NCBI RefSeq assembly: GCF_000337575.1
Contig: NZ_AOIM01000042.1
Location: forward strand, 60,505 to 108,239
Length of the DNA stretch: 47,735 bases
Source of the DNA: Natrialba hulunbeirensis JCM 10989
GTDB taxonomy: Archaea; Halobacteriota; Halobacteria; Halobacteriales; Natrialbaceae
Reading direction: 5' to 3'
This document shows, in pieces, positions 35,685-44,452 of this stretch. The translations under genes were made by a program, and so were the position numbers. Numbering within the stretch: the first letter of the stretch is position 1; every line of letters starts with the position of its first letter. The notes under the pieces are model-generated. The model did no database searches. It was not told where the DNA came from and saw only the letters and a list, made by a program, of their open reading frames with translations.

Positions 35685-35816
35685 ATGGTACTCGCCGAGC
35701 CACTCGAGTACGTGTGCGTCCAGTGTCGTCGCCACGAGGCGGTCGACGACGCGCTCGTGAGTACCTGCCGGCAGTGCGGGGGCGAGATGCGAAACGTCGA
35801 GTTAGTGACTGACTGA
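35685..35816 (+). CDS. Short rubrerythrin-like zinc-ribbon protein
   Basis: 43 codons from the ATG at 35685 to TGA at 35814-35816. The sequence has two Cys pairs, CVQC and CRQCGG, spaced 16 residues apart, forming a rubredoxin/zinc-ribbon knuckle, in the form of the rubrerythrin-like small proteins common in haloarchaea. It is too short for many gene callers. A metal-binding or protein-interaction role is likely; the exact function is unknown. It begins 55 nt after the MFS gene. Confidence 0.8.
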   Translation: MVLAEPLEYVCVQCRRHEAVDDALVSTCRQCGGEMRNVELVTD

Positions 35817-36017
35817 TCCCGCCTGGCGGCGGTACTCGTCGGGTTGTCTGCGGACTGCGAGCGTCTGCTGTTGTGGTCGTCCAGTCCGGCGTGTTGTGAC
35901 CATGACTGTGGACGTAGTCACGAATGCAGTCGAAAACAGGTCCACGAACAGAGTCGAGAACGTGGCCGTGGACTAGCCAGCCACAGCTTTTTGCGCGCAA
36001 TCGTTGGACACCTGCGC

Positions 36018-36407
36018 ATGTCGCTGTACTCGCTGGCCGACCTCGACTCGATCGACCCCCGGGAGATCGAGGGCATCGCGCCGACGCTGCTTCCGATCGG
36101 ACCCGCACTCGAGTCCGAGCAGCTACGTCCGAACGTCTGGCACTACGAGCGCGGCGAGGAGAACACGTACCACCGCCAGGAGCAACAGGAGGAGTTCTAC
36201 CTCGTCCTTGAGGGGACAGTCGACGTGACTGTCGAGCGCGACGGCGAACGCGATGTCGTCACGCTCACGAAACACGAGTGCATGGTCGTGCCGCCGGAAT
36301 CCTGGCGACAGATCGAGGCGGTCGAGGAGAGTCGTATGCTCGTCGTTGGCGCGCCGAACGTCGCGGACGACGCCGTGCTGAAGGATGCGTCGGAGCCGCG
36401 GAGTTGA
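36018..36407 (+). CDS. Cupin-domain protein
   Basis: 129 residues from the ATG at 36018 (MSLYSLAD). A single small cupin barrel: motif 1 HYERGEENTYHRQEQQEEFYLVLEG (in part) supplies His/Glu ligands, and motif 2 is around ECMVVPPESWRQIEAVEESR. Such proteins bind a metal and often sugars or oxygen-labile substrates. An agctttttg box (about 35988-35996) lies about 25 nt upstream. Convergent with the long coiled-coil gene. Confidence 0.88.
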   Translation: MSLYSLADLDSIDPREIEGIAPTLLPIGPALESEQLRPNVWHYERGEENTYHRQEQQEEFYLVLEGTVDVTVERDGERDVVTLTKHECMVVPPESWRQIEAVEESRMLVVGAPNVADDAVLKDASEPRS

Positions 36408-36453
36408 GCGGCGCTGTTGCGCTGTTGCGGTGTTGCGTCGATCCGTCTGTGCG

Positions 36454-39400
36454 TCAGCGTGTGAGCGCCACCGCCGCGCCGACCAGTACGAGGCCAAGAA
36501 CCGCGATCACCGCACCGATCGTTCCTGCGCCGGCTACTGAGAGGGCGACGGTTGCACCCGCGACGATGCCGGCACCGCCACCGCCGGCGAGCAGCGGACC
36601 AAGAAGAGTTTCTGGAGAGCCGGCCGTTTCTCCGTCTTGCTCGCCAGTCTCAGTCGTTTCGTCAGCGGTTTTCAGCTCTGCAGCCACATCGGCCACCTCG
36701 TCTACCTCTCGCTGCAGTTCCGACCGCAGCGACTCCACCTCGTCCGCCGTCACCAGTGGTTCCAACTCCTCCTGAGTCACTCCACTCCCAGCCTGCTCGT
36801 CCTCGAGTTCCCCGACCCGACCCGTCAACTGTTCGTGGTCGGACTCGAGTACCGTCTGCGCAGACGCAACAGAAGCCACGCGCTCATCAATATCGTCGAG
36901 GCGCTGGTTGAGGTTCGCGACCGCTTCGGACTCCGCAAGGTCGTCGATCCGCTCCGAAAGCGAGTCGACCTCTGCGGCCAGCGACGAGACGGTTTCGTCG
37001 TCTGGCACGTCTTCGGAGTTCGGCACGTCTTCGAGGGCCTCAGAAAGGGACTCGAGTTCGGTGTCGAGCCTGTCCACGTCGTCCGAGACGCTCGCTGTGT
37101 CGTCTGCGAGCGCCTCGATCTCTGCTGCCTGTTCGTCGATCGTTGCCGCCTGTTCGTCGACGGTCACCGCCTGCTCGTCGATCGTCGACTCCTGTGCAGA
37201 GAGTCGCCTCTCGAGTTCGTCCGTGGTCTCGTCGACGGCGGTGACGTCGGATTCGACGCTCGTAAGCGCGTCCTCGAGTTCGTCCACGTTTGCACGCGCC
37301 GTCTCAGCGGTTTCCTCGACGTCTGCAACATGGCTCTCGACGGCCCCAACGTCGGCAGCGACGGCGTCAAGCCGGTCGCCAGCGTCACCGACCTGGTCGT
37401 CGAGCGCGTCGATGCTGGCACGCAGGTCGTCGGTTTCGGTTGCGACTGTTGCCTCGGTTTCGTCGAGTCGGTCCTCGAACGTTGTTTCCGCTTCAGTGAG
37501 GCGGCCCTCAAATGACGTTTCCGTCTCGTCGAGCCGTTCTTCGAGTGCCGTTTCCGCCTCCTCGAGTTGTGTCTCGAAATCGGACACTACAGAGCCGATT
37601 CGCGTTTCGAGGTCCGACTCCGTCTCATCGAGTCGGCTCTCGAGTGCATCGACTTCGTCGGCCTGCGTCGACACGGCCGCCTCCGTTTCGTCGAGTCGCG
37701 ACCCGAGCGTCTCCTCGACCGACTTGAGTGCGTCCTCGATCGACTCGACCGTCTCGGCAGTCTCCACAGCGTGTGAGTCGAGCTCCGCTTCCACGTCCGC
37801 GACGGCTGACTCGGTCGATCCGACGCGTTCTCTGACCGACTCGAGTTCGTCGTCGATCGTCTCGTCGACGGCATCGACGCGGGACTCGAGTGCGTCCAGT
37901 TCCGCCGCGGTCGCGGACTGATCCGTCAGGTCGGCGACGGTGTCCTCGAGAGCAGTAAATGTCTCGCGGTCGGCCTCGAGTTCGGCCACCGTCTCGTCGA
38001 GATCGGATGCGAGGTCCGCGAGCGTCGTCTGGAGATCCGATATCTCGGCGTCTACCTCGTCGAACCGGGCGGTCGTGTGCGTCGAGTGCTCCTCGAGCCG
38101 ACCCGCGAGTCCGTCGAGTCGAGTGGCTTGCGTCTCGAGTCGGGGTTCGAGTTCGTCGAGCCGTGCGTCGGTCTCCGCAACAGTGGTAATCGCGTCCGCG
38201 CGGTCCGAAACGGTCTCCGAGAGGTCGGCAAGCCTGGCTTCGGCCTGCTCGAGTTCCTCCGCTACGCCCGCAAGGTCATCCGTCCGGGCTGTTTCCTCGC
38301 GGACTGTATCGAGAGTGGACTCGAGTGCGTCGAGGTCGTCGGCGAGCGCCTGAATTTCCTCGTCGCGATTGGCGAGACGGTCGAACAGGTGGTCGATGGC
38401 GTCGTTCGCGCGGTCGTCCGTGACTGGCTGGGGCTGTGCGTCGAGGTCGGCGGCGATGGCTGTGGCACCGGCTCCACGACCGTTGCTGGAGCCACTGGCA
38501 TCGCCGCTCGTCGACTCCGACTTCGGCTCCCCGCCGTCGTCGAGATCTCCGTCAAACGAGAGCGTGTCCGTGTCCTCGCTGCCCGTTCCTGACACAGTAT
38601 CGTCCCAGATAATCTCCTCGTAGGCATCGACATCGTCTTTTGCAGCGGCCAGTGCGCCTCTTACGGCGCTCGCCTCGGGCTCTGCCGCGCGTCGGACGCC
38701 GCGAATCGAGATGGGGAGCCCCGCCGAATCGAATCGTCCGCCGAGGAGGTACTCGAGTCCCTCGGCCGCGCCCGGGCCGGCGACAGCGATCGGGACGGCG
38801 ACGCCGCGCTGGAGATCGGCGGCCGCAGCCTGCTCGCTGAGGGCGTCGGCCAGGTCGGCGACGAGGTCGTCGTACGCTGCGGCGAGGGCGCGTTCGATCG
38901 GTCCCGTTGCGGCATCGGGATCGAGTTCGAAGTCTGTGAGAACGCTGCGGACCTGTGCGCGCTCGTGGCCGGTCTCGCCGGCCGCCTGAGCGACGATCCA
39001 GTCGGTGCCGCGGGCGATGGAGAACGCGAGGACCGGGACGCCGTAGTAGGCGAGCGCGACGCTCGTCGTCTGCGCGCCGAGACAGATGCCGATGCCGGTG
39101 TAGTTGTCGTCAGTGAACTGATCGTAGACGACGGCGAAACCCTGGCTGACTGGTGTTGGGGACTGTGAGTCGTCATCTTCGGTTTTCCCGGTAGCCGTCA
39201 GCTCGTCGAGTACCGAGGCAACCGTCTCGCGGTGTGCGCCAGTCGGCGCGTCAGCGTCGACGACCGTTCCTGGTGTCGTGTAGGAGAGTGCCGCCGGCGA
39301 GACGTCGTCAGGGAGGACGAGATCGACGAGTGCCGAAAGCACCGCCTCGTCGTACGCCGCGGCGGAGAACACGCCCTGCTGAAACGGGATGTCGTGCTCG

Positions 39401-39729
39401 GCGACAGTCGCGTCATCGTCCAATTCCGCTGCGATTTCCGCTGCCTCCGGCCCAACGAGCAGTGTCTCGTCGTCAGCTTCGACGAGCGCGACCGCATCAG
39501 CGTCGGCTGCAGCAATTGCGTCCTCGAGTGCATCGTTCGTTGCAGTGACTGCACTCGCTTCTGTGTCCGTGTCTGTCGCCGTCTTCGTTTCTGACTCTGT
39601 CCCGCTCTCCGTCTCCCCCGCTATCGACACCGACACAACCCGCGTCGGCGTCGAACGGAGCGCGACTTCCCCCGAGCGGTCGCTCGCGAGCCGAATTTCG
39701 TCTGCCCCAATATCGAGACCGTATGCCAT
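36454..39729 (-). CDS. Actin/Hsp70-like (ASKHA) ATPase fused to long coiled coil and membrane anchor
   Basis: 1,091 residues from the ATG at 39729 (MAYGLDIG). Residues 1-~365 read as an ASKHA fold: phosphate-1 YGLDIGADEIRLAS (3-16), helix/turn SQGFAVVYDQ (195-204), phosphate-2 GICLGAQTTSVALAYYG (214-230), adenosine motif VAVPIAVAGPGAAEGLEYLL, and the closing AEPEASAVRGALAAA (349-363). A linker is followed by heptad-like Leu/Asp/Glu text from about 440 to 1035, one of the longest coiled coils expected in an archaeon. The end (about 1045-1090) is two short hydrophobic Gly/Ala segments, a hairpin anchor. The canonical Asp in phosphate-2 is Cys here, so ATPase activity may be altered. I recognise no named protein with this whole architecture; the haloarchaeal actin homologue salactin is a possible relative of the head domain. 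Confidence 0.82.
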   Translation of the reverse strand: MAYGLDIGADEIRLASDRSGEVALRSTPTRVVSVSIAGETESGTESETKTATDTDTEASAVTATNDALEDAIAAADADAVALVEADDETLLVGPEAAEIAAELDDDATVAEHDIPFQQGVFSAAAYDEAVLSALVDLVLPDDVSPAALSYTTPGTVVDADAPTGAHRETVASVLDELTATGKTEDDDSQSPTPVSQGFAVVYDQFTDDNYTGIGICLGAQTTSVALAYYGVPVLAFSIARGTDWIVAQAAGETGHERAQVRSVLTDFELDPDAATGPIERALAAAYDDLVADLADALSEQAAAADLQRGVAVPIAVAGPGAAEGLEYLLGGRFDSAGLPISIRGVRRAAEPEASAVRGALAAAKDDVDAYEEIIWDDTVSGTGSEDTDTLSFDGDLDDGGEPKSESTSGDASGSSNGRGAGATAIAADLDAQPQPVTDDRANDAIDHLFDRLANRDEEIQALADDLDALESTLDTVREETARTDDLAGVAEELEQAEARLADLSETVSDRADAITTVAETDARLDELEPRLETQATRLDGLAGRLEEHSTHTTARFDEVDAEISDLQTTLADLASDLDETVAELEADRETFTALEDTVADLTDQSATAAELDALESRVDAVDETIDDELESVRERVGSTESAVADVEAELDSHAVETAETVESIEDALKSVEETLGSRLDETEAAVSTQADEVDALESRLDETESDLETRIGSVVSDFETQLEEAETALEERLDETETSFEGRLTEAETTFEDRLDETEATVATETDDLRASIDALDDQVGDAGDRLDAVAADVGAVESHVADVEETAETARANVDELEDALTSVESDVTAVDETTDELERRLSAQESTIDEQAVTVDEQAATIDEQAAEIEALADDTASVSDDVDRLDTELESLSEALEDVPNSEDVPDDETVSSLAAEVDSLSERIDDLAESEAVANLNQRLDDIDERVASVASAQTVLESDHEQLTGRVGELEDEQAGSGVTQEELEPLVTADEVESLRSELQREVDEVADVAAELKTADETTETGEQDGETAGSPETLLGPLLAGGGGAGIVAGATVALSVAGAGTIGAVIAVLGLVLVGAAVALTR

Positions 39730-39824
39730 GCCGAGGAGAACCGAGAGCCACCCCTTGGTACTTCGCCCGTGAGTACCAGATGTGAAAATTACCGGGGAGG
39801 ACGCTGTGTCGGCGTGCTCCCTGC

Positions 39825-40769
39825 CTACTGTTCGAGTTCGTACGGCTCGCCGATCGAAACCGCCGCTCCCGCCTCGAGCGTCTCGCCCCACGACGACTCG
39901 GGGACCTTCGTATTCACCATCAGGCGGAAGTAGTGGTCGAACCACGCCTCGCCTGCCCACTCCGGAAGCGTCCGCTCGCGCTGCTCGACGAACGTTTCCC
40001 GAAAGCCATCGGTTTCCTCGCCCGTATCCGGATCGCGCGTCGGCACGACACAGCGCTGACACGGGTTGATCCCCGACAGCGCTATGCCGCCAATATCGAA
40101 CGAGACCGCGTGGCCCGGCCGCTCGTAGAGCCGGTCCTCCCAGAACGCGGGCGCGTCGCTGAGCACAAGATTCGGACGAAGCCGCCGGCACATCTCCGCC
40201 GCGTCGATCTCGGGGTACCAGGACGCGACGGACTCGAGTGTCGCCTGTGAGATGACGGTCGGCCCGGAGGCGTCGGTGTCGTCCGGGAAGCCGCCGGCGT
40301 CGTTGCGCACGAGTGCGACGGGATAGCCGAAGTAGTCGGAGAGCCACTCGGAGAGGTGCTCGCGGTCGAGTTCGAGGTGGAAGGTGTGTCCGCCGGTGGT
40401 CGAGTCCGTTCCAGACCGGCTCGATTGGAGTGATCCAGACCGGTCGTGCTGGGCTGAGTCGGTCTCGCTGAGCGTCACCGTTTCGCGTTCGAGATCGTAG
40501 GTTGCACGTAACTGGTGAATCGTGGGTTCGCGTTTGCCGTTAACGTAGTCGCCGACCGTTTCAGGCGTACCCTGTGGCCGGCCGGTCGCGTTCGTCGTGG
40601 CTGTGCCGGCCCCGTCGCCGCTCTCACTCGACGACGTAGCCGTCTGTTCGACGATCGCATACCGACGATCCCAGGCGAGACCACCGTTCCGTTCGATCGT
40701 CGCCGTCTGTACCGCTGTCGCGTCAAGAGATTTGATCGGGTGTACGAGGATGCGATCCAGCGAGACCAT
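39825..40769 (-). CDS. MOSC-domain protein (YcbX-like)
   Basis: 314 residues. The N-terminal barrel starts LDRILVHPIKSLDATAV, with variable insertions near 45-70 and 105-125. The MOSC domain follows, with GHAVSFDIGGIALSGINP and the Cys motif NPCQRC, the sulfur-carrying Cys of YcbX and mARC-type proteins. Such proteins bind molybdenum cofactor and act in reduction of N-hydroxylated compounds or sulfur transfer. No partner gene is adjacent. Divergent from pckA, with an operator-like palindrome between. Confidence 0.88.
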   Translation of the reverse strand: MVSLDRILVHPIKSLDATAVQTATIERNGGLAWDRRYAIVEQTATSSSESGDGAGTATTNATGRPQGTPETVGDYVNGKREPTIHQLRATYDLERETVTLSETDSAQHDRSGSLQSSRSGTDSTTGGHTFHLELDREHLSEWLSDYFGYPVALVRNDAGGFPDDTDASGPTVISQATLESVASWYPEIDAAEMCRRLRPNLVLSDAPAFWEDRLYERPGHAVSFDIGGIALSGINPCQRCVVPTRDPDTGEETDGFRETFVEQRERTLPEWAGEAWFDHYFRLMVNTKVPESSWGETLEAGAAVSIGEPYELEQ

Positions 40770-41053
40770 CGGTGCTGCCGACGTGGTGCTGGTGCTTATG
40801 TGTGCTTATTCGACACATGACACGAGTACGAACAACGGCGAGTCTTGCCCTACGAGTTAGAATTATTTCTGATGTGAGTACTCATCACTACATATGTGAT
40901 TTCAGATACGTTCGTTCCGGAGAAAGATACCGTTACGAATTGGGAGTAGAGACGTATGAGCTGCCAAACATGAGATTCGGGTTGGGGAAGTCATGACACA
41001 CACAGAGCAAAATCCTCCACGTTTATACATCAGGATGATGGTGGGTTATGTAT
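40770..41053. other. Divergent promoter region of MOSC and PEP carboxykinase genes
   Basis: No gene is seen. A perfect 8-bp palindrome GAGTACTC (40876-40883) sits within gtgagtactcatcac, similar to the core of the ars operators. A TATA-like gtttatac (about 41020-41027) lies 25-30 nt before the pckA start at 41054. Function of the palindrome is unknown. Confidence 0.4.
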
Positions 41054-42565
41054 ATGTCCGAAACCGGGACGGAGCCCCGTCCGCTGGTCCGACAGCTTCC
41101 CGACCCAGTGACAGCGTCGAACGTCCGGCACAACCCCTCACTCGAGGAACTTCGCGAACTCGCAGCCCACGAGGAGACCACGACCGAGTTCGGCTCTCCT
41201 TCCTACGTCAGCGAGTACCGCTCGCGGAGTTCGGACCGGACGAAGAACAACATCGACGACGAGTTCGATGCGGACGACCACGCGCTCGTCGACGAGGCAA
41301 TCGACCTCGCGGGCGAGCGCGAACTGCTCTGTGTCGACCGGCTGATGGGCCGTCACCCGGAAGCGACGTTCTGCTGCCGGCTGTTCGTCCCCGTCGAACA
41401 CGCCCGCATCGCACTCGCCTGGGCGAACCTGTTCGAGCCGTCCGACGGCCGCGAGCCGGACCTCTACACGGTCCAGCTCCCCGACTACGACGAGACGGCG
41501 ATCCGCATCCTGCCTGAGGAGGGCTTCACCGCCGCTCTCGGCAGCGACTACACCGGTGAGGCCAAGAAATCCTTCCTCCGGCTGTTCATGTTCCGCACCA
41601 AGCAGCAGGGCGGTCTCGGCCTCCACGCGGGCAGCAAGCGCGTCCGCGTCGAGGACGAGGACGGCGACCTGAACACCGTCGGACAGGTGTTCATGGGCCT
41701 CTCCGCGACCGGCAAGTCCACGCTGACCTCCCACGGCTGCTGGCTCGAGGGTCCCGAAGACGCCTCCATGCGCCAGGACGACGTCTGTGCGCTCCTGCCT
41801 GACGGCTCCGTCGCCGGCAGCGAGGGGAAGGGCCTGTACATCAAGACCATCGGTCTCGACGAGGAGGAACAGCCCGGTCTCTACCACGCTGCGACCGACG
41901 AGACGGCCATCCTCGAAAACGTCGACGTTGCCGAGGACGGTACCGTCGACTTCGACTCTGACCATTACACCGCCAACTCGCGCGCGATCATCCGCCGGGA
42001 CGAACTCGAGAGCGCCGACGACGAGATCGATCTGGACGAGATCGATCAGGTGTTCTTCATCACGCGCAACCCGCTGATGCCGCCGGTCGCGAAACTGCGC
42101 GACGAGCAGGCCGCCGCCGCGTTCATGCTCGGCGAGTCGATCGAGACCAGCGCGGGCGACCCCTCGCGTGCTGGCGAGTCGATCCGCGTCGTTGGGACGA
42201 ACCCGTTCATCGTCGGCTCCGAGGGCGAAGAAGGCAACATCTTCTACGACCTGATGGGTGCACTCGATGTCAACTGTTACGTCATCAACACCGGCTACCT
42301 CGGCGAGAAATCCAAGGATATCGGCGTCACGGAATCCGTGACGATCCTCACCGAGGCCGCCCGCGGGACGATCGAGTGGACCGACGACGAGCAGACCGGG
42401 CTGACGATTCCCGAGTCGATTCCGGAACTCGACATCAAGGAGTACTACGTCCCGGACCACGTCGAGGACTACGACGAGGCCGTCGCAGAACTTCGCGCAG
42501 AGCGCCGCGAGTATCTGAAACAGTTCGAGGATCTCCGCGAGGAAATCGTGGACGCCGTCTACTGA
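41054..42565 (+). CDS. pckA: Phosphoenolpyruvate carboxykinase (ATP)
   Basis: 503 residues from the ATG at 41054 (MSETGTEP); an ATG two codons upstream is possible. It makes phosphoenolpyruvate from oxaloacetate and ATP, the first step of gluconeogenesis. The P-loop GLSATGKSTLT lies at about 215-225, followed by the metal/substrate segments SHGCWLEGPEDASMRQDD, KGLYIKTIGL and ANSRAIIRRDEL, and the adenine region GVTESVTIL. The kinase loop and length fit the ATP-type family. A TATA-like box lies 25-30 nt upstream. Confidence 0.92.
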   Translation: MSETGTEPRPLVRQLPDPVTASNVRHNPSLEELRELAAHEETTTEFGSPSYVSEYRSRSSDRTKNNIDDEFDADDHALVDEAIDLAGERELLCVDRLMGRHPEATFCCRLFVPVEHARIALAWANLFEPSDGREPDLYTVQLPDYDETAIRILPEEGFTAALGSDYTGEAKKSFLRLFMFRTKQQGGLGLHAGSKRVRVEDEDGDLNTVGQVFMGLSATGKSTLTSHGCWLEGPEDASMRQDDVCALLPDGSVAGSEGKGLYIKTIGLDEEEQPGLYHAATDETAILENVDVAEDGTVDFDSDHYTANSRAIIRRDELESADDEIDLDEIDQVFFITRNPLMPPVAKLRDEQAAAAFMLGESIETSAGDPSRAGESIRVVGTNPFIVGSEGEEGNIFYDLMGALDVNCYVINTGYLGEKSKDIGVTESVTILTEAARGTIEWTDDEQTGLTIPESIPELDIKEYYVPDHVEDYDEAVAELRAERREYLKQFEDLREEIVDAVY

Positions 42566-42909
42566 GACGGTTCGTTGTCGGTCGGTACCGGAGATCGCCG
42601 CCTCGTCGGGGCAATCACCGGCAAAAGGCTACAACGATCCGTACGAACGATAACCGACGCTGTCACACGGTTTCGTCGCTGTTTTCTCGCTTTTTCGTGC
42701 TCTTTCCGCACTCTGCTCGCGTATACTTCACACCCTTCTCGTTCACCTGGTGATGCTCGTCACTATCGCGAGACCGCAGAGATCGCTCCCCCTACCGTCA
42801 CGAAAAATGAAACATGTACGAATTAGCCGGCCACTATCGGACGAACGCCAGTGGCAGAGCTTGCCGGACACGAGTACTGTTATATGCGTCCAGTTCTCAC
42901 CAGTGAGCA
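42566..42909. other. 344-nt intergenic region with T-rich tracts
   Basis: No gene seen. T-rich stretches around 42679-42710 (ctgttttctcgctttttcg and nearby) follow pckA and may end its transcript. A TATA-like gttatatgcg (42879-42888) lies about 25 nt before the HEWD gene. Apart from these I see nothing. Confidence 0.5.
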
Positions 42910-43098
42910 ATGAGCGCACAGTTGCGAAAACCAACCGCGCGAGTATGCGAATCGTGCGGGCGTGCTGAGCACTGGGACGACGACCTCGAAGCCTGGCAGA
43001 TTGCACGCACAGACGGCACAAAACAGGTCGGCAGTCCCCACTGTCTCCACGAGTGGGACATCAACGGGACCTTCAACCCGGTTGCGACGGACGACTAA
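42910..43098 (+). CDS. HEWD-family small zinc-binding protein
   Basis: 62 residues. It carries CESCGRAEHW and a later PHCLHEWDINGTF; the string HEWD defines a family of short haloarchaeal proteins, and the Cys/His arrangement suggests one bound zinc. Biochemical function unknown. The ATG follows a TATA-like box (42879-42888) at a leaderless distance. Confidence 0.88.
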   Translation: MSAQLRKPTARVCESCGRAEHWDDDLEAWQIARTDGTKQVGSPHCLHEWDINGTFNPVATDD

Positions 43099-43166
43099 CG
43101 TCGGCGCTCCGCGCGTTTTTCTTCGGCCTGGCAGGCCAACCGCTCCGTATCTCGCACCTCGCATCT

Positions 43167-43194
43167 CTCACCACTCACCACTCACCACTCACCT
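43167..43194. repeat. Short 7-bp tandem repeat
   Basis: Three copies of ctcacca and one ctcacct lie head to tail, followed by related ctcacctcgcacctcg. The tract is between the HEWD and cutA genes and outside any coding frame. Confidence 0.7.
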
Positions 43195-43274
43195 CTCACC
43201 TCGCACCTCGTTTCCCACACCCACACCCTGGACCGGACGCTCTTTGCAGCTCGATCGGTTACCATCCAACACCG

Positions 43275-43577
43275 ATGCCAACCGTCTACATCACCGCCCC
43301 ACCAGACACAGCCGACGCGCTCGCCGAAACACTCGTCGAGGAGCGAGTCGCCGCCTGCGTCAACCGGCTCTCGACCACCTCGACGTACCGCTGGGAGGGC
43401 GAGATTCACCACGACGACGAGGCCGTCCTGCTCGCGAAAACGACCGACGACGCCTACGACGACCTCGTCGACTGCGTCAGGCGGGAACACCCCTACGATG
43501 TCCCCTGCATCGAACGGTTCAACGAAGCCGACGTACTCGAGTCCTTCGCGGCGTGGCGTGCGGAGAGCGTCGAGTAG
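43275..43577 (+). CDS. cutA: Divalent-cation tolerance protein CutA
   Basis: 100 residues. CutA trimer fold: the start PTVYITAPPDTADALAETLV, then ERVAACVNRLSTTSTYRWEGEI (in part), and the end HPYDVPCIERFNEADVLESF. Conserved RVAACVN is typical. The protein is linked to metal tolerance in bacteria; its exact role is debated. The ATG at 43275 gives the full first strand. Confidence 0.93.
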   Translation: MPTVYITAPPDTADALAETLVEERVAACVNRLSTTSTYRWEGEIHHDDEAVLLAKTTDDAYDDLVDCVRREHPYDVPCIERFNEADVLESFAAWRAESVE

Positions 43578-43710
43578 TGGCTGGTCGAGCACGGGGTCAC
43601 GATGGCGACAGCCGACCCCTGCCGCCACAGTGGGTCGGTACGTCAGTGCGTCACAGGCGCCACTACGCGAAAAAGCAACCCTTAAAACTCGCGCACGGGT
43701 TGTGACGGGT

Positions 43711-44184
43711 ATGGCTGGAACCATCGAAGTGCTCGTTCCGGGTGGCCAGGCCAACCCTGGCCCACCGCTCGGTCCCGAGCTCGGACCGACCCCCGTCGAC
43801 GTGCAGGCGGTCGTACAGCAGATCAACGATCAGACGGAAGCCTTCGACGGCACGGAAGTGCCCGTCACCGTCGACTACGACGACGACGGCTCGTTCGAAA
43901 TCGACGTCGGTGTCCCACCGACGGCGGCGCTCGTCAAGGACGAGGCTGGCTTCGAGACCGGCAGCGGCGAGCCCCAGGAGGACTTCGTCGCTGACCTCTC
44001 CGTCGAACAGGTCAAGACGATCGCAGAGCAGAAACACCCCGACCTGCTCGCCTACGATACGAAGAACGCCGCAAAGGAAGTCGTCGGCACCTGCGCCTCG
44101 ATGGGCGTCACCATCGAAGGCGACGATGCCCGCGAGTTCAAGCAGAAGGTCGACGACGGCGAGTACGACGACACACTCGCATAA
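43711..44184 (+). CDS. rpl11: 50S ribosomal protein L11
   Basis: 157 residues, normal archaeal length. The start GTIEVLVPGGQANPGPPLGPELGP is the conserved rRNA/factor-binding Pro-Gly loop, and the C-terminal rRNA-binding domain ends with GTCASMGVTIEGDDAREF. It forms the GTPase-associated centre with 23S rRNA. A TATA-like ccttaaaac (about 43679-43688) lies 25 nt upstream. The L1-L10-L12 genes often found close are not in this window. Confidence 0.97.
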   Translation: MAGTIEVLVPGGQANPGPPLGPELGPTPVDVQAVVQQINDQTEAFDGTEVPVTVDYDDDGSFEIDVGVPPTAALVKDEAGFETGSGEPQEDFVADLSVEQVKTIAEQKHPDLLAYDTKNAAKEVVGTCASMGVTIEGDDAREFKQKVDDGEYDDTLA

Positions 44185-44452
44185 GTACGCGAAGCCGTCG
44201 ACTCGCGTCCGTTCCGTTCATCGGCGTTTTCTGTGACTGCGCTCACGAGTACGATTACGATTGCAATCGCAACCGCGACCGCAGCCACAAACGCCGACGT
44301 ACGACCAACTGACCGTCACGAACGGTCCACCAGTTCTGTCGGATCAGCCGATCCGTCACACTTTCACTCCTCACTGAGCACTGCCAGCGGTTGTGCACCT
44401 ACTCACTGTGACTGGCTGCTCACGGCCGATTCACGCCCGGCTCACAACGGAC
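44185..44452. other. Intergenic region after rpl11
   Basis: 268 nt without a credible gene. It holds repeated ctcacaac strings (about 44430-44472), which extend into the 3' end of the opposing methyltransferase gene, and a T-rich gcgttttctg (44223-44232) that could end the rpl11 transcript. Confidence 0.4.

Noticed and set aside
36908-37921. A 337-codon plus-strand frame rich in Ser
   Set aside because: It is the antisense shadow of the coiled-coil gene: biased Glu/Asp/Leu codons read backwards give Ser/Arg/Val-rich text with no fold.
41138-42460. A 440-codon minus-strand frame
   Set aside because: Antisense shadow of pckA, whose P-loop and full length are clear.
43167-43194. Possible CRISPR-like array
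   Set aside because: Units are 7 bp, head to tail and without spacers, so this is a simple tandem repeat.
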